From: Deltaproteobacteria bacterium | Lineage (GTDB): Bacteria; Myxococcota; Myxococcia; Myxococcales; 40CM-4-68-19 | Length of the DNA stretch: 33,522 bases | Assembly: GCA_005879805.1 (NCBI GenBank) | Contig: VBKL01000068.1 | Coordinates: 1 to 33,522 of the forward strand | Reading direction: 5' to 3' | Part shown: in pieces, positions 18,666 through 25,860 of the stretch | How the letters are laid out: each line of letters begins with the position of its first letter | Numbering within the stretch: the stretch's first letter is position 1 | Position numbers and translations under genes: made by a program | The notes under the pieces: model-generated | Databases searched by the model: none | What the model was told of the DNA's origin: nothing | Seen by the model: only the letters and a program-made list of their open reading frames with translations

Positions 18666-19418
18666 TCATTGCACGCGTAGGGACGCGACGGCCTCCGCCG
18701 CGCTTTCCGGAAGCTGGTCGAGCAGCTCGAGCAGGTCGAGCGCGTCGTGGATGGCGTGGCCGCCGATGTCGTTGTTGAAGTACGTGAACGAGTCGCGGCG
18801 GTAGTCCTTGAGCGAGCGCGCTACCCGCCACAGGCCGCGCTTGCCGTACCTACCGCGGTACTTTCCGGTCGCACCATGAAACCGCAGATATCGGAACCTG
18901 CCCGTGTATGCGGGCGGCTGTCGATCGACCAGGTCGTGCTCGCAGAAGGCGGTGCCGTAGCGGTCGAGCAGCTCGCAGCATTCGTCGGTGTACCAGGCGG
19001 CGCTGCGGAACTCGACCGCATGCCGGACGTTTTTCGGGAGCGCGGCGAGGAACGCCTCCAGTCTCGGAAGGTCCTGCTGGTTCATCTGCGGCGGAAGCTG
19101 CCAGAGGACCGGGCCGAGCTTGTCGCCGAGCCGCAAGATCAGCTCGAAGTACCGATCGAGCCCCTGTCCTGCCTCCTTGAGCCGCTTGAGATGGGTGAGG
19201 TACCGGCTTCCCTTGCAGGCGAAGAGGAAGCCCGCAGGCGCGTTGCGCCGCCAGCTGTCGACCATGGAAGCGGTCGGCAGACGGTAGAAGGTGGTGTTCA
19301 ATTCGACGGTGTCGAAGACCTGGGCGAAGCGCTCGAACCACTGCTTCTGCGGGATGCCTGCGTAGAGCAGGTCCTTCCAGTGCTTGTAGACGTAGCCGCT
19401 CGTTCCAACCCGGATCAC
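18666..19418 (-). CDS. DUF72 family protein (YecE-like TIM barrel)
   Basis: A 250-residue protein of the DUF72/YecE family. The start IRVGTSGYVYKHW, the pattern FDTVELNTTFYRLP, the central GPVLWQLPP, AVEFRSAAWY and the late FTYFNNDIGGHA are all family hallmarks of a TIM-barrel fold. The biochemical function is not established. It starts with GTG at 19418 with GAGG just upstream. It sits 13 bases after the PLP enzyme gene and 7 before the glycosylase gene, so the three form an operon. DUF72 genes often lie near DNA repair genes, which fits here, but no reaction can be named. Confidence 0.93.
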   Translation of the reverse strand: MIRVGTSGYVYKHWKDLLYAGIPQKQWFERFAQVFDTVELNTTFYRLPTASMVDSWRRNAPAGFLFACKGSRYLTHLKRLKEAGQGLDRYFELILRLGDKLGPVLWQLPPQMNQQDLPRLEAFLAALPKNVRHAVEFRSAAWYTDECCELLDRYGTAFCEHDLVDRQPPAYTGRFRYLRFHGATGKYRGRYGKRGLWRVARSLKDYRRDSFTYFNNDIGGHAIHDALDLLELLDQLPESAAEAVASLRVQ

Positions 19419-19431
19419 GACCTCAAGATGA

Positions 19432-20418
19432 TCATCCCGCCCGCTCCGCGGCGGCCAGGTGACCGCAGAACGTCTCGCGGTCGATGTTCGCTCCGCAGAC
19501 GATGAGCGCCACGCGCTTCCCCTGCAGGCGCTCCCGCAGGGGGCCGCACAGGGCGGCGGTCGCGGCGGCCCCGGCTGGCTCGACCGCGAGCTTCGCGGAC
19601 CGGAAGAGGAGGAGCATGGCGGCGCGAATCTGATCGTCGCTGACTTTCGCCAGATCGTCCACGTAAGTGCGGCACAAGCCGAAGCTGTACGGAGCGGCGT
19701 GCGGTGCGCCCAGGCTGTCGGCGATGGTGCGCACCTTGTCGATCCCTTCCGGCTTCCCGCTCGCGAAGCTGCGGTGCATGGTATCGGCGCCTTCCGGCTC
19801 GACGCCGAAGACCAGCGTGCGCGGCGAGATTTGCTTCACCGCCGCGGCCACCCCGCCGCAAAGCCCCCCGCCCCCGATGGGAATCACGACCGCGTCGAGA
19901 TCCTGCGCCTGCGCGCACAGCTCGAGCCCGAGGGTGGCGGTGCCGAGCGCGGTGAGCGGCCCTTCGAACGGATGGATGAAAGCGCGCCCCTCCTTCTCCT
20001 CGATCTCCTTCACCCGGTCGAAGGCGCGGTGGACGTCATCGACCAGCTCCACCTCCGCGCCGTAGTCGCGCGAGCCCTGCACACGCGCCGGATTCGCGTT
20101 CTTCGGCATCACCACTTTCGCGGTGGTCCCCAGCGCTCGCGCGGCGTACCCGACCGCCATCGCGTGATTGCCGGCGCTCACCGCGGTGACGCCGCGAGAG
20201 AGCTGCTCCCGCGACAGCGCCCGCAGGTTACAGAGCGCGCCGCGGGGCTTGAAGCTTCCCCCGTGCTGGAAGAGCTCGAGCTTGATCAGCACCTGCGTGC
20301 CGGCGCCTACCGCGGCATCGAGGGCGTCCGATCGCCATCGCCACACGGGCGTCTCCACCACGAGCCCTTCGAGGTCCTGCCTCGCGTTGCGGATCTCCGC
20401 CAGGGTCGGTCCTTGCAT
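19432..20418 (-). CDS. PLP-dependent threonine/serine dehydratase-like enzyme
   Basis: A 328-residue fold-type II PLP enzyme, probably a threonine ammonia-lyase (L-threonine to 2-oxobutanoate and ammonia) or a serine racemase/dehydratase relative. Lys57 in GGSFKPRGA should hold PLP; the Asn of SAGNHAMAVGYAA and the phosphate loop GGGGLCGG are present. It lacks the C-terminal ACT-like regulatory domain of biosynthetic IlvA, so allosteric control by isoleucine is not expected. It is the first gene of the operon with DUF72 and the AlkA-like gene, and is divergent from udgX 36 bases away. The metabolic role within a repair-flavoured operon is unclear. Confidence 0.88.
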   Translation of the reverse strand: MQGPTLAEIRNARQDLEGLVVETPVWRWRSDALDAAVGAGTQVLIKLELFQHGGSFKPRGALCNLRALSREQLSRGVTAVSAGNHAMAVGYAARALGTTAKVVMPKNANPARVQGSRDYGAEVELVDDVHRAFDRVKEIEEKEGRAFIHPFEGPLTALGTATLGLELCAQAQDLDAVVIPIGGGGLCGGVAAAVKQISPRTLVFGVEPEGADTMHRSFASGKPEGIDKVRTIADSLGAPHAAPYSFGLCRTYVDDLAKVSDDQIRAAMLLLFRSAKLAVEPAGAAATAALCGPLRERLQGKRVALIVCGANIDRETFCGHLAAAERAG

Positions 20419-20454
20419 CGGGCGACGATGTTACGACGTGACTAGGTTTCCGGC

Positions 20455-21117
20455 ATGGCTCGCGCCGCCATCGAGACCGCCGCGCCGTTGATTCCGCCGA
20501 GGCCGACGCTCGCGCTGCTCCGTGAAATCGCGGCCGGATGCACGGCTTGCGACCTCTACAAATGCGGGACGCAGACGGTCTTCGGCGAAGGACGGGGCCA
20601 GGCCCGCGCCATGCTCGTCGGCGAGCAGCCTGGCGATTCCGAAGACAAGGCCGGGCGTCCGTTCGTCGGACCTGCAGGCAAGCTTCTCGACAAGGCGCTT
20701 CTCGCGGCAGGGATCGACCGCAAGCTGGTCTACGTCACGAACGTGGTGAAGCACTTCAAATGGGTGCCGCGCGGCAAGAGGCGGCTCCACGAGAAGCCGA
20801 ACGCGCGCGAGATCGCCGCCTGCCGCCCCTGGCTCGAGGCGGAGATCGCGGTGGTGAAACCGCGCGTCCTCGTCCTCCTCGGCGCCACGGCCGCCCAGGC
20901 CATCCTCGGCAGGTCGTTCAAGGTCACGCAGCAGCGCGGTCAGATCCTGGCGAGCGATCTGGCCCCGCGCGTGATGGCGACGGTGCACCCCAGCTCGCTG
21001 CTACGCGCTCCCGACGAGGAGACCCGCCGGCGCGAGACGCAGCGGTTCGTCGAGGACCTCTCGGGCATCGCGCCGCTCGTCGCGGACGAGGCCGAAGAAG
21101 CTTCTGCCACGCACTAA
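20455..21117 (+). CDS. udgX: UdgX-type uracil-DNA glycosylase (covalent uracil-DNA binding)
   Basis: A 220-residue Fe-S uracil-DNA glycosylase superfamily member. Motif 1 is GEQPGDSED (Glu57, Asp61) and the late motif is HPSSLLR. The distinguishing feature is the loop RGKRRLHEKP (His112), which corresponds to the KRRIH loop of mycobacterial UdgX. There the His becomes covalently bonded to DNA at the uracil site and the enzyme stays attached. Cluster ligands probably include Cys29, Cys32 and Cys123. The third family-4 cysteine position is His100 (VVKH), as in UdgX sequences I recall. Ile is replaced by Leu in the loop. It overlaps the convergent gene by 4 bases. Confidence 0.92.
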   Translation: MARAAIETAAPLIPPRPTLALLREIAAGCTACDLYKCGTQTVFGEGRGQARAMLVGEQPGDSEDKAGRPFVGPAGKLLDKALLAAGIDRKLVYVTNVVKHFKWVPRGKRRLHEKPNAREIAACRPWLEAEIAVVKPRVLVLLGATAAQAILGRSFKVTQQRGQILASDLAPRVMATVHPSSLLRAPDEETRRRETQRFVEDLSGIAPLVADEAEEASATH

Positions 21118-21548
21118 TCGTCTTGCGTCCGCCGGGCCGCCTCGCGCACCGCGCGCTCGCGGGGAAGGCCACTCTGGCGCAGCTCGCGGAACTCTTCCTC
21201 GAACCGCTTGATCTCGTCCTCGCCCGCGTCCTCGAGCGCGGCGAAGACGTTACGCGCTTTCGTCTGGGCGCGGATGAGCTCGTCGAGCTTGAGCTGGACC
21301 GCCTTCCCGTCGCGGTTCTGCGTCGCCTGGATGAGGAACACCATCAGGAAGGTGATGATGGTCGTGCCGGTATTGATCACCAGCTGCCAGGAGTCGGAGA
21401 AGCCGAACAGGGGCCCGGTCACCAGCCAGACGACCACCAGCCCGACCGCGATGACGAATGCCCAATAGCTGCCCGCCCAGTTCGAGACCTTGAAGGAGAG
21501 CGCGCGGAACCAGCCTTTGCCGTTCTGCGGGTTTGTGCCTGAACCCAT
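21114..21548 (-). CDS. Small two-helix membrane protein, low-affinity iron permease-like (PF04120)
   Basis: A 144-residue inner-membrane protein. Two helices are clear: SYWAFVIAVGLVVVWLVTG, and the one starting in the family motif DSWQLVINTGTTIITFLMVFL. The conserved IQATQNRDGKAVQLKLDELI follows, then a charged cytoplasmic tail. This pattern is the PF04120 family, named after yeast low-affinity iron permease. Bacterial members are much shorter than Fet4 and their transport role is unproven, so iron transport should not be assumed. The ATG at 21548 gives the family's usual start; no strong ribosome site is seen. Confidence 0.85.
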   Translation of the reverse strand: MGSGTNPQNGKGWFRALSFKVSNWAGSYWAFVIAVGLVVVWLVTGPLFGFSDSWQLVINTGTTIITFLMVFLIQATQNRDGKAVQLKLDELIRAQTKARNVFAALEDAGEDEIKRFEEEFRELRQSGLPRERAVREAARRTQDD

Positions 21549-21613
21549 GTGTCGATGATGGGTTCTCGAGGACCGTCCCGGAAGGGACGACCAGCCGCCC
21601 CCCTGGCTGGTGC

Positions 21614-21922
21614 TCAAACCGCGGTAACCTCTTCGTCGCGGCGGTGCAGCCTGCCGTTCGCGTCGATCTCGAACCCGAGATAGCCGAGGACGTCGACGTG
21701 GTACTGGCGCAGGCCGAGCAGATGGAGCGTGCCGTTGACCGACTGCGCGACGATGCCGAGGGCGTGAACGCGCAAGTCCTCGACCTGGCTGAAGTCGAGG
21801 ATCACCTCGCCGAGCGACCCGAGCACCCCGCGCAATTCCAGGGCCTGTGGCAGGTCGAACGAGCCCTTCAGCCGAAGGAGCGTCAGGGGCCCGATCCGTT
21901 CCTGCACCATGTTCAACGCCAT
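21614..21922 (-). CDS. STAS-like protein lacking the phosphorylatable serine
   Basis: A small (~102 aa) protein with a STAS/anti-anti-sigma type pattern: ERIGPLTLLRLKGSFDLPQA for the first strands, GEVILDFSQVEDL for the central strand, then a helix. In classical antagonists the central loop reads D-S-S-G-L and the Ser is phosphorylated. Here the aligned residues are R-V-H-A-L, so regulation by phosphorylation is unlikely. A TTG at 21958 would add 12 residues, and another ATG lies at 21910; the start is uncertain. It sits 46 bases after the response regulator gene on the same strand, so joint transcription is likely. Confidence 0.7.
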   Translation of the reverse strand: MALNMVQERIGPLTLLRLKGSFDLPQALELRGVLGSLGEVILDFSQVEDLRVHALGIVAQSVNGTLHLLGLRQYHVDVLGYLGFEIDANGRLHRRDEEVTAV

Positions 21923-21968
21923 GTTCGAAACGATGCAAACGCGTATCGTTTCCGACAACTAGCGGGCC

Positions 21969-22352
21969 TCAGTGGACCGTACGGGCCGCCTTGCGCACGG
22001 AAAGCAGGAGGTCGGCAGGATCGACGGGCTTGAGCAGTACGTCGGCGGCCCCAAGCTCGCGCGCCGCCCGCAGCCGCGATCCCACCGCAGAGACCGCAAC
22101 GACCGGAGAGTGCGGCGGGGGTCGCTCCCCGAGCCGCTTGATGAGCTCGAGCCCGTCGAGGATCGGCATCACCAGGTCGGTGATGATCACCTGCGGATGC
22201 AGGCGTTCGGCCATCTCCAGACCCTCTTGCCCGTCGTAGGCGACGGCCACCTGCAGCCCCTCGTGCTGGAGCGCCGCCTGCGTGACCTCGGCGAGGTCGC
22301 GGTCGTCCTCGACGAGGAGGACGAACAGGTCTGAGGCGGGCTCGGTGCTCAT
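21969..22352 (-). CDS. Single-domain response regulator (CheY-like)
   Basis: A 127-residue receiver domain with no output domain. Key residues are present: the acidic pair in LLVEDDRD, phospho-acceptor Asp59 (IITDLVMP), the switch Ser in VVAVSAVGS and Lys108 in LLKPVDP. It would act by protein contact after phosphorylation by a kinase not present in the window. It lies upstream of the STAS-like gene on the same strand. ATG 22352 was chosen as the start because it gives a short lead into the first strand. Confidence 0.9.
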   Translation of the reverse strand: MSTEPASDLFVLLVEDDRDLAEVTQAALQHEGLQVAVAYDGQEGLEMAERLHPQVIITDLVMPILDGLELIKRLGERPPPHSPVVAVSAVGSRLRAARELGAADVLLKPVDPADLLLSVRKAARTVH

Positions 22353-22395
22353 CGGTACGGGAACGATGCGTCGGGGTCGGTCATATTGCGACGTA

Positions 22396-22431
22396 CGTGC
22401 GAACGGTGTTGCGCCCGCACGTCCGTGCGAA
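22396..22431. promoter_or_regulatory. Repeated CGTGCGAA boxes with an inverted repeat
   Basis: CGTGCGAA occurs at 22396-22403 and 22424-22431 (28 bases apart). The second copy is part of an inverted repeat CGCACG-TC-CGTGCG at 22416-22429. They lie 44-79 bases upstream of the minus-strand response regulator start, where a regulator could bind. No factor can be named. Confidence 0.35.
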
Positions 22432-22440
22432 ACGCGGGTG

Positions 22441-22623
22441 GATCGAGCGGCTGGTTGAAAGATTTTACCCATACCGCACGCAGGACGGGACAGTTGTCTC
22501 ACTGGCTATGCGACAGAGGTCCTCTGGTTTGTTCGCCACTCGACAACGGCGGTTGCCCGCCGGCAAGTCGGCCAGACGCGCCCTTGCGTGCGCAGCTGTA
22601 TATGGGGCTAAAACTCGGTGATC
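22441..22623. other. Gene-free segment of unlike composition bounded by GATC
   Basis: The stretch from GATC at 22441 to GATC at 22620 contains no other GATC, although GATC is frequent elsewhere (roughly every 80 bases by my count of the first 1.3 kb). It is visibly less GC-rich, including an AT-rich patch at 22456-22472, and none of the six frames reads like a protein I know. The histidine-kinase similarity begins directly at its right end. It could be a remnant of inserted DNA or a small foreign fragment joined in error. Confidence 0.45.
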
Positions 22624-22710
22624 CTCGGCGGACGCATCGACGTGCAGAGCCACCTGGGTCGCGGCTCGACCTTCACGTTCCACATACCGCGGTTCGAGAG
22701 GCAGGAATGA
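22612..22710 (+). pseudogene. Histidine kinase remnant (last ~30 codons only)
   Basis: The frame reads GGRIDVQSHLGRGSTFTFHIP and ends at TGA 22708-22710. This is the end of a histidine kinase ATPase domain (the GGRI strand plus the G2 box G-x-GSTF). The rest of the kinase, including the H box and N and G1 boxes, is absent; a stop lies directly upstream at 22609-22611. The TGA overlaps the start of the following response regulator as ATGA, so this was once a coupled kinase-regulator operon that lost almost the whole kinase. Confidence 0.8.
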
Positions 22711-23126
22711 ACGAAACAATCCACCCCGACACCGCGCAACCGCTGGTGCTGGTCGTCGACGACTTCCAGGACAACCGTGAGATGTACGCCGAATACCTCG
22801 CCTACTGCGGCTTCCGCGTCATCGAAGCCAAGAACGGCAAGGAAGCCATCGAGCAGGCGTTCGCGCAGAGCCCGAACGTCATCATCATGGACCTCTCGCT
22901 TCCCGTGATGGACGGCTGGGAGGCGACCCGCCGGCTCAAGGCCGACGGACGCACGAAGTCCATCCCGGTCATCGCGCTCACCGGGCACGCGCTCCAGGGC
23001 CATTCGAAAGGCGCCCTCGACGCGGGCTGCGACGCTTTCGTGGCAAAGCCGTGCCTTCCCGACCAGCTGGTGCTCGAGATCAAGCGAATGCTCGGGACCT
23101 CCGCTTCCGCACCCGTGAAGGGATGA
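22707..23126 (+). CDS. Single-domain response regulator, orphaned from its kinase
   Basis: A 139-residue receiver domain. Features are VVDDFQDN, Asp62 in IIMDLSLPVMDG, Thr/Ala switch in VIALTGHA and Lys114 in FVAKPCLP. It belongs to the DivK/CheY-like group found downstream of hybrid sensor kinases. The ATG at 22707 has AGGCAGGA just before it and overlaps the stop of the kinase remnant. Without the kinase, phosphorylation must come from elsewhere or the gene is losing function. If the upstream segment is an artificial join, its true kinase would be intact in the genome. Confidence 0.92.
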   Translation: MNETIHPDTAQPLVLVVDDFQDNREMYAEYLAYCGFRVIEAKNGKEAIEQAFAQSPNVIIMDLSLPVMDGWEATRRLKADGRTKSIPVIALTGHALQGHSKGALDAGCDAFVAKPCLPDQLVLEIKRMLGTSASAPVKG

Positions 23127-23172
23127 CCGCCGATGCTTGCCGTGCAAAAACCGAGGAAGAAGAACGAGGACG

Positions 23173-24786
23173 ATGAAGGAAGCGCTCGACTCGGTGAAGC
23201 ACCTCCACCAGTTCGTGATCGCGGCGAGCGCGGCGGTCCTCGCTTTCGCTTTGTCCGGCAGCGACACCCGGGTCAACGAGGCGATCAAGGAGTTGCGCGC
23301 TCTGAAGGCAATCGACTGGACGGGGTACGTGCCGTTCGTCGAGAACGAGGTCTACCGCGAGGCGGCAAAATCCGCGTACAGCCCGCAGCGAGCGCAATTG
23401 GATGCGGTGCGAGACTCGCTCGGCTCCCTCATCGACGTACCGGCCGATCCCTGCTTCTTGCCGACCGAGACCTGCGCGCGGGTCGAGCTCCCGATGGCGA
23501 CGCATCTGCCGGACGCTTCGACAAGCCTCGAGGGATACGAGTCGTTCCTCGTCTCGCGGCCCGCGGTCTTCTGGGCCCGCTTCGACCGCTTTTCCGCGAA
23601 TCGACCCTTTCCGCGTGAGCGGGCCCGACTTTCGCGCATGGCGGTGCGCCCTCGCCTGCAGGGAAGGTTCTTGCACGGGGGCACGGACTGGTATTTCGAC
23701 GGCGACCCACCTCTCGCCGCTGTCCCCGGAAATGTCGTCCTGACGCTCGCAGGTGCCTCACCGGCCGTCTTCGAAGGCAACGCGGACGTGTATGTGACGT
23801 TGCTCGCCGACGCGACGCCGGCGCATTGGTTGCTCCAGACGCAGAAAGAGTTGGTCGGCAGGTCGATGCTCGACCCGTCCGCATCTCATTTCGTCTCCGT
23901 GCGGAAGTACTGGAATTCCGTTTCGGCCAAGCCGATCGACGCCGCCATCGGGTTCCTCCAGGATCGGGCGGACGCCTCGCGCAAGCAGATGTCGCTGTTC
24001 GGGCTCGCAATGGACGCCGACACGGTCGGGATCCTCGGCCCCTTGAGCGTTGCGGCGCTCCTCGTGTTCCTGCTCGCCCACGTCCGGCACCTCGCCTCGC
24101 TCGATCCCCACGACGAGTTCGCGCGGACGTATCCGTGGATCTGCTTGTCGACCGATTGGCTCGGCATCGCGCTGACCTTCTCCACGGTCGTGTTGCTCCC
24201 GGCGGCCGCGAGCGCAGCGCTCGTCGTCCGGGCGCTCGCCAACCTGCGCGAGGCTGGACGCGCTTCGGTGATCATTCCGGGAGCGATGACGGTCGTCGTG
24301 GTGACGCTGTCGATCCTCACCTTCTCCCGCGATCCTCGGGAACCGCACCGCGATCCCGCTCTTGTGACGCGCCGACTCCGCGATGCCCTCGAAGTGAAGC
24401 TCGAAGACGTGGGCCGGTTCGACGTGCCTCACCGGGCCGAAGCGCTCGATGGTGTGCTGGCGGATCCACCGGTCGATGCGGTCGATCTCCTCGTCGGTGA
24501 GGCCGGAGTAGGCCTTCGCGACCGGCAGCAACTCGCCTTCGTGCCAGACCGCGAAGGTCATGTCGGTGAGCACGCTCGCGCGGCGGCCGTTGCCGGGCTG
24601 CGCGTACACCAGCACCGCGTCGATGCTGTAGGGATCGATCTTCCACTTCCACCAGTCTCCGCGACGGCGCCCGGTCTGGTACGGCGAGGAACGGCGTTTC
24701 AGCATCAGTCCTTCCACGCCGCGGGCGCGCGCAGAGCGGCGGAGCGCCGCAAGCTCCTCCCAACTCGCAGCGGCGACTTCCGGTGA
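23173..24786 (+). CDS. Unknown membrane protein; frame runs into antisense of DNA ligase gene
   Basis: The first ~386 codons encode a membrane protein I do not recognise. It has one N-terminal helix (FVIAASAAVLAFAL), a large soluble region (~35-275), then three C-terminal helices (ILGPLSVAALLVFLLAHV; LGIALTFSTVVLLPAAASAALVV; IIPGAMTVVVVTLSIL). The topology suggests an envelope-facing domain between the first and second helices. After TFSR at 24330 the frame is the reverse strand of the ligase gene and should not be read as real protein. The natural C-terminus is probably only slightly longer than the last helix. The ATG at 23173 follows GAGG. It lies 46 bases after the response regulator. Confidence 0.7.
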   Translation: MKEALDSVKHLHQFVIAASAAVLAFALSGSDTRVNEAIKELRALKAIDWTGYVPFVENEVYREAAKSAYSPQRAQLDAVRDSLGSLIDVPADPCFLPTETCARVELPMATHLPDASTSLEGYESFLVSRPAVFWARFDRFSANRPFPRERARLSRMAVRPRLQGRFLHGGTDWYFDGDPPLAAVPGNVVLTLAGASPAVFEGNADVYVTLLADATPAHWLLQTQKELVGRSMLDPSASHFVSVRKYWNSVSAKPIDAAIGFLQDRADASRKQMSLFGLAMDADTVGILGPLSVAALLVFLLAHVRHLASLDPHDEFARTYPWICLSTDWLGIALTFSTVVLLPAAASAALVVRALANLREAGRASVIIPGAMTVVVVTLSILTFSRDPREPHRDPALVTRRLRDALEVKLEDVGRFDVPHRAEALDGVLADPPVDAVDLLVGEAGVGLRDRQQLAFVPDREGHVGEHARAAAVAGLRVHQHRVDAVGIDLPLPPVSATAPGLVRRGTAFQHQSFHAAGARRAAERRKLLPTRSGDFR

Positions 24787-25854
24787 AACCGTGAGCCGAT
24801 CGGCGCGGCCGGTGGCGAGACGGACGAGGCGCTCTCGCCGCTCCGACAGGGGCCGATCGCGCAGATCGACACTGCCTTCCTCGAGCAGGTCGTACGCCAT
24901 GAACGCCGCCGGCGCCTCCTCGAGAATGCTCGGAGTCAACTTCTGCCGCCCGATCCGCCGCTGCAGGACCGAGAACGGAAGCGGCGCGCCATCGCGAAAG
25001 GCGAGCACCTCGCCGTCGAGGACCGTGCCCGGCTCGAGCGATGCGAACACCGGCTCGAGATCGGGGAACCGCGCCGTGATCAGCTCCTCGCCCCGCGACC
25101 ACAGCCATTTCTCCGATCCGCGCCGCACGAGCTGTGCGCGGATTCCGTCCCACTTCCATTCCGCCTGCCATTCCGCGAGAGCGCCGAGCGACCCTGGATC
25201 CTCCTCCAGCGGCGAGGCGAGGAAGAACGGATACGGACGCGAGAGATCGGCACCGCCGTCCTCGGCAGCTACCAGCGCCTCGAAGGCGCCGGCCGACGGT
25301 TCCCAGGTCCCCATCAGGCGATGCTCGACCACGCGCGTTTCGAGCCCCGCATGCTGCGCCAGCGCGCGCACGGCGAGCGTCCGCGAGACGCCGACGCGGA
25401 ACTCCCCGGTCAAGAGCTTCACCAGGAGGAAGATCTCCCGCGCCGGCATCGACGACCACAGCTCGATCACCGCGCTGCGCTTCCGCTCCTCGCCGGCGTC
25501 GCGCAGCGGCAGCAGGCGATCTTCGATGAGCCGGGAGAGCGACAAACCCTCCGTCGCCGGCGGCGCGCCTCCGCGTTTGCCGTCGATGAGCAGGGCGATG
25601 ACCTCGGCAACGTCGCCCGCGGCCGAGTAGGACTCCTCGAACATCCACCCCGCGGTTCCCGTCTCTTCGAGCGCCCAGCCCGCCACGAGCCTCGGCGCGA
25701 TGAGCCGTTTGAGCCGCGCTCCGATGAGGAAGAACACCGCCCACGCGGCGTCGGCCGCGGGCGCCTCGGCGAAGTAGGCCCGCATGGCCGCCACCTTGGC
25801 GTTGGTGGAGGTGGTCGCATCGAGCGCGTCGTAGAGCTGCGCGAAGCGGCGCAC
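23758..25854 (-). CDS. ATP-dependent DNA ligase (exonuclease-associated type), 3' end lost; frame runs into antisense DNA
   Basis: Residues 1-508 are an ATP-dependent DNA ligase: an N-terminal DNA-binding domain, the adenylation motif EWKWDGIRAQ (nucleophile Lys234), motif III-type FMAYDLLE, motif IV EGLMLKR, motif V WWKWK and the OB-fold strand HKSGIAVRFPRI. It seals nicks using ATP and in many bacteria is encoded with a ligase-associated exonuclease, an Lhr-type helicase and the PdeM phosphoesterase. Family members usually end ~20 residues after RFPRI. Here similarity stops at Ile508 (24331) and the frame runs to 23758 through antisense of the membrane protein gene. The start is GTG 25854 with AAGGAG upstream, 6 bases after the exonuclease. 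The core is intact; the missing tail belongs to the OB fold. Confidence 0.85.
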   Translation of the reverse strand: MRRFAQLYDALDATTSTNAKVAAMRAYFAEAPAADAAWAVFFLIGARLKRLIAPRLVAGWALEETGTAGWMFEESYSAAGDVAEVIALLIDGKRGGAPPATEGLSLSRLIEDRLLPLRDAGEERKRSAVIELWSSMPAREIFLLVKLLTGEFRVGVSRTLAVRALAQHAGLETRVVEHRLMGTWEPSAGAFEALVAAEDGGADLSRPYPFFLASPLEEDPGSLGALAEWQAEWKWDGIRAQLVRRGSEKWLWSRGEELITARFPDLEPVFASLEPGTVLDGEVLAFRDGAPLPFSVLQRRIGRQKLTPSILEEAPAAFMAYDLLEEGSVDLRDRPLSERRERLVRLATGRADRLTVSPEVAAASWEELAALRRSARARGVEGLMLKRRSSPYQTGRRRGDWWKWKIDPYSIDAVLVYAQPGNGRRASVLTDMTFAVWHEGELLPVAKAYSGLTDEEIDRIDRWIRQHTIERFGPVRHVEPAHVFELHFEGIAESARHKSGIAVRFPRIAGEGEDRQRHHDDRHRSRNDHRSASSLAQVGERPDDERCARGRREQHDRGEGQRDAEPIGRQADPRIRPRELVVGIERGEVPDVGEQEHEERRNAQGAEDPDRVGVHCEPEQRHLLARGVRPILEEPDGGVDRLGRNGIPVLPHGDEMRCGRVEHRPADQLFLRLEQPMRRRRVGEQRHIHVRVAFEDGR
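24331..24334. other. Junction joining the tails of the membrane protein and ligase genes
   Basis: The ligase stops being recognisable after Ile508 and the membrane protein after Arg386, both at this GATC, with no intergenic DNA or stop codon between them. It is the second tail-to-tail scar in the window, after 5716-5719. An intact relative is needed to place it to the base. Confidence 0.65.
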
Positions 25855-25860
25855 GCGGCC

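Noticed and set aside
22397..22621. A 74-aa frame in the segment before the kinase remnant
   Set aside because: No recognisable motif, unlike codon use, and it spans a probable breakpoint.
24331..24786. Apparent cytoplasmic tail of the membrane protein
   Set aside because: It is antisense of conserved ligase motifs, so it is not an independent domain.
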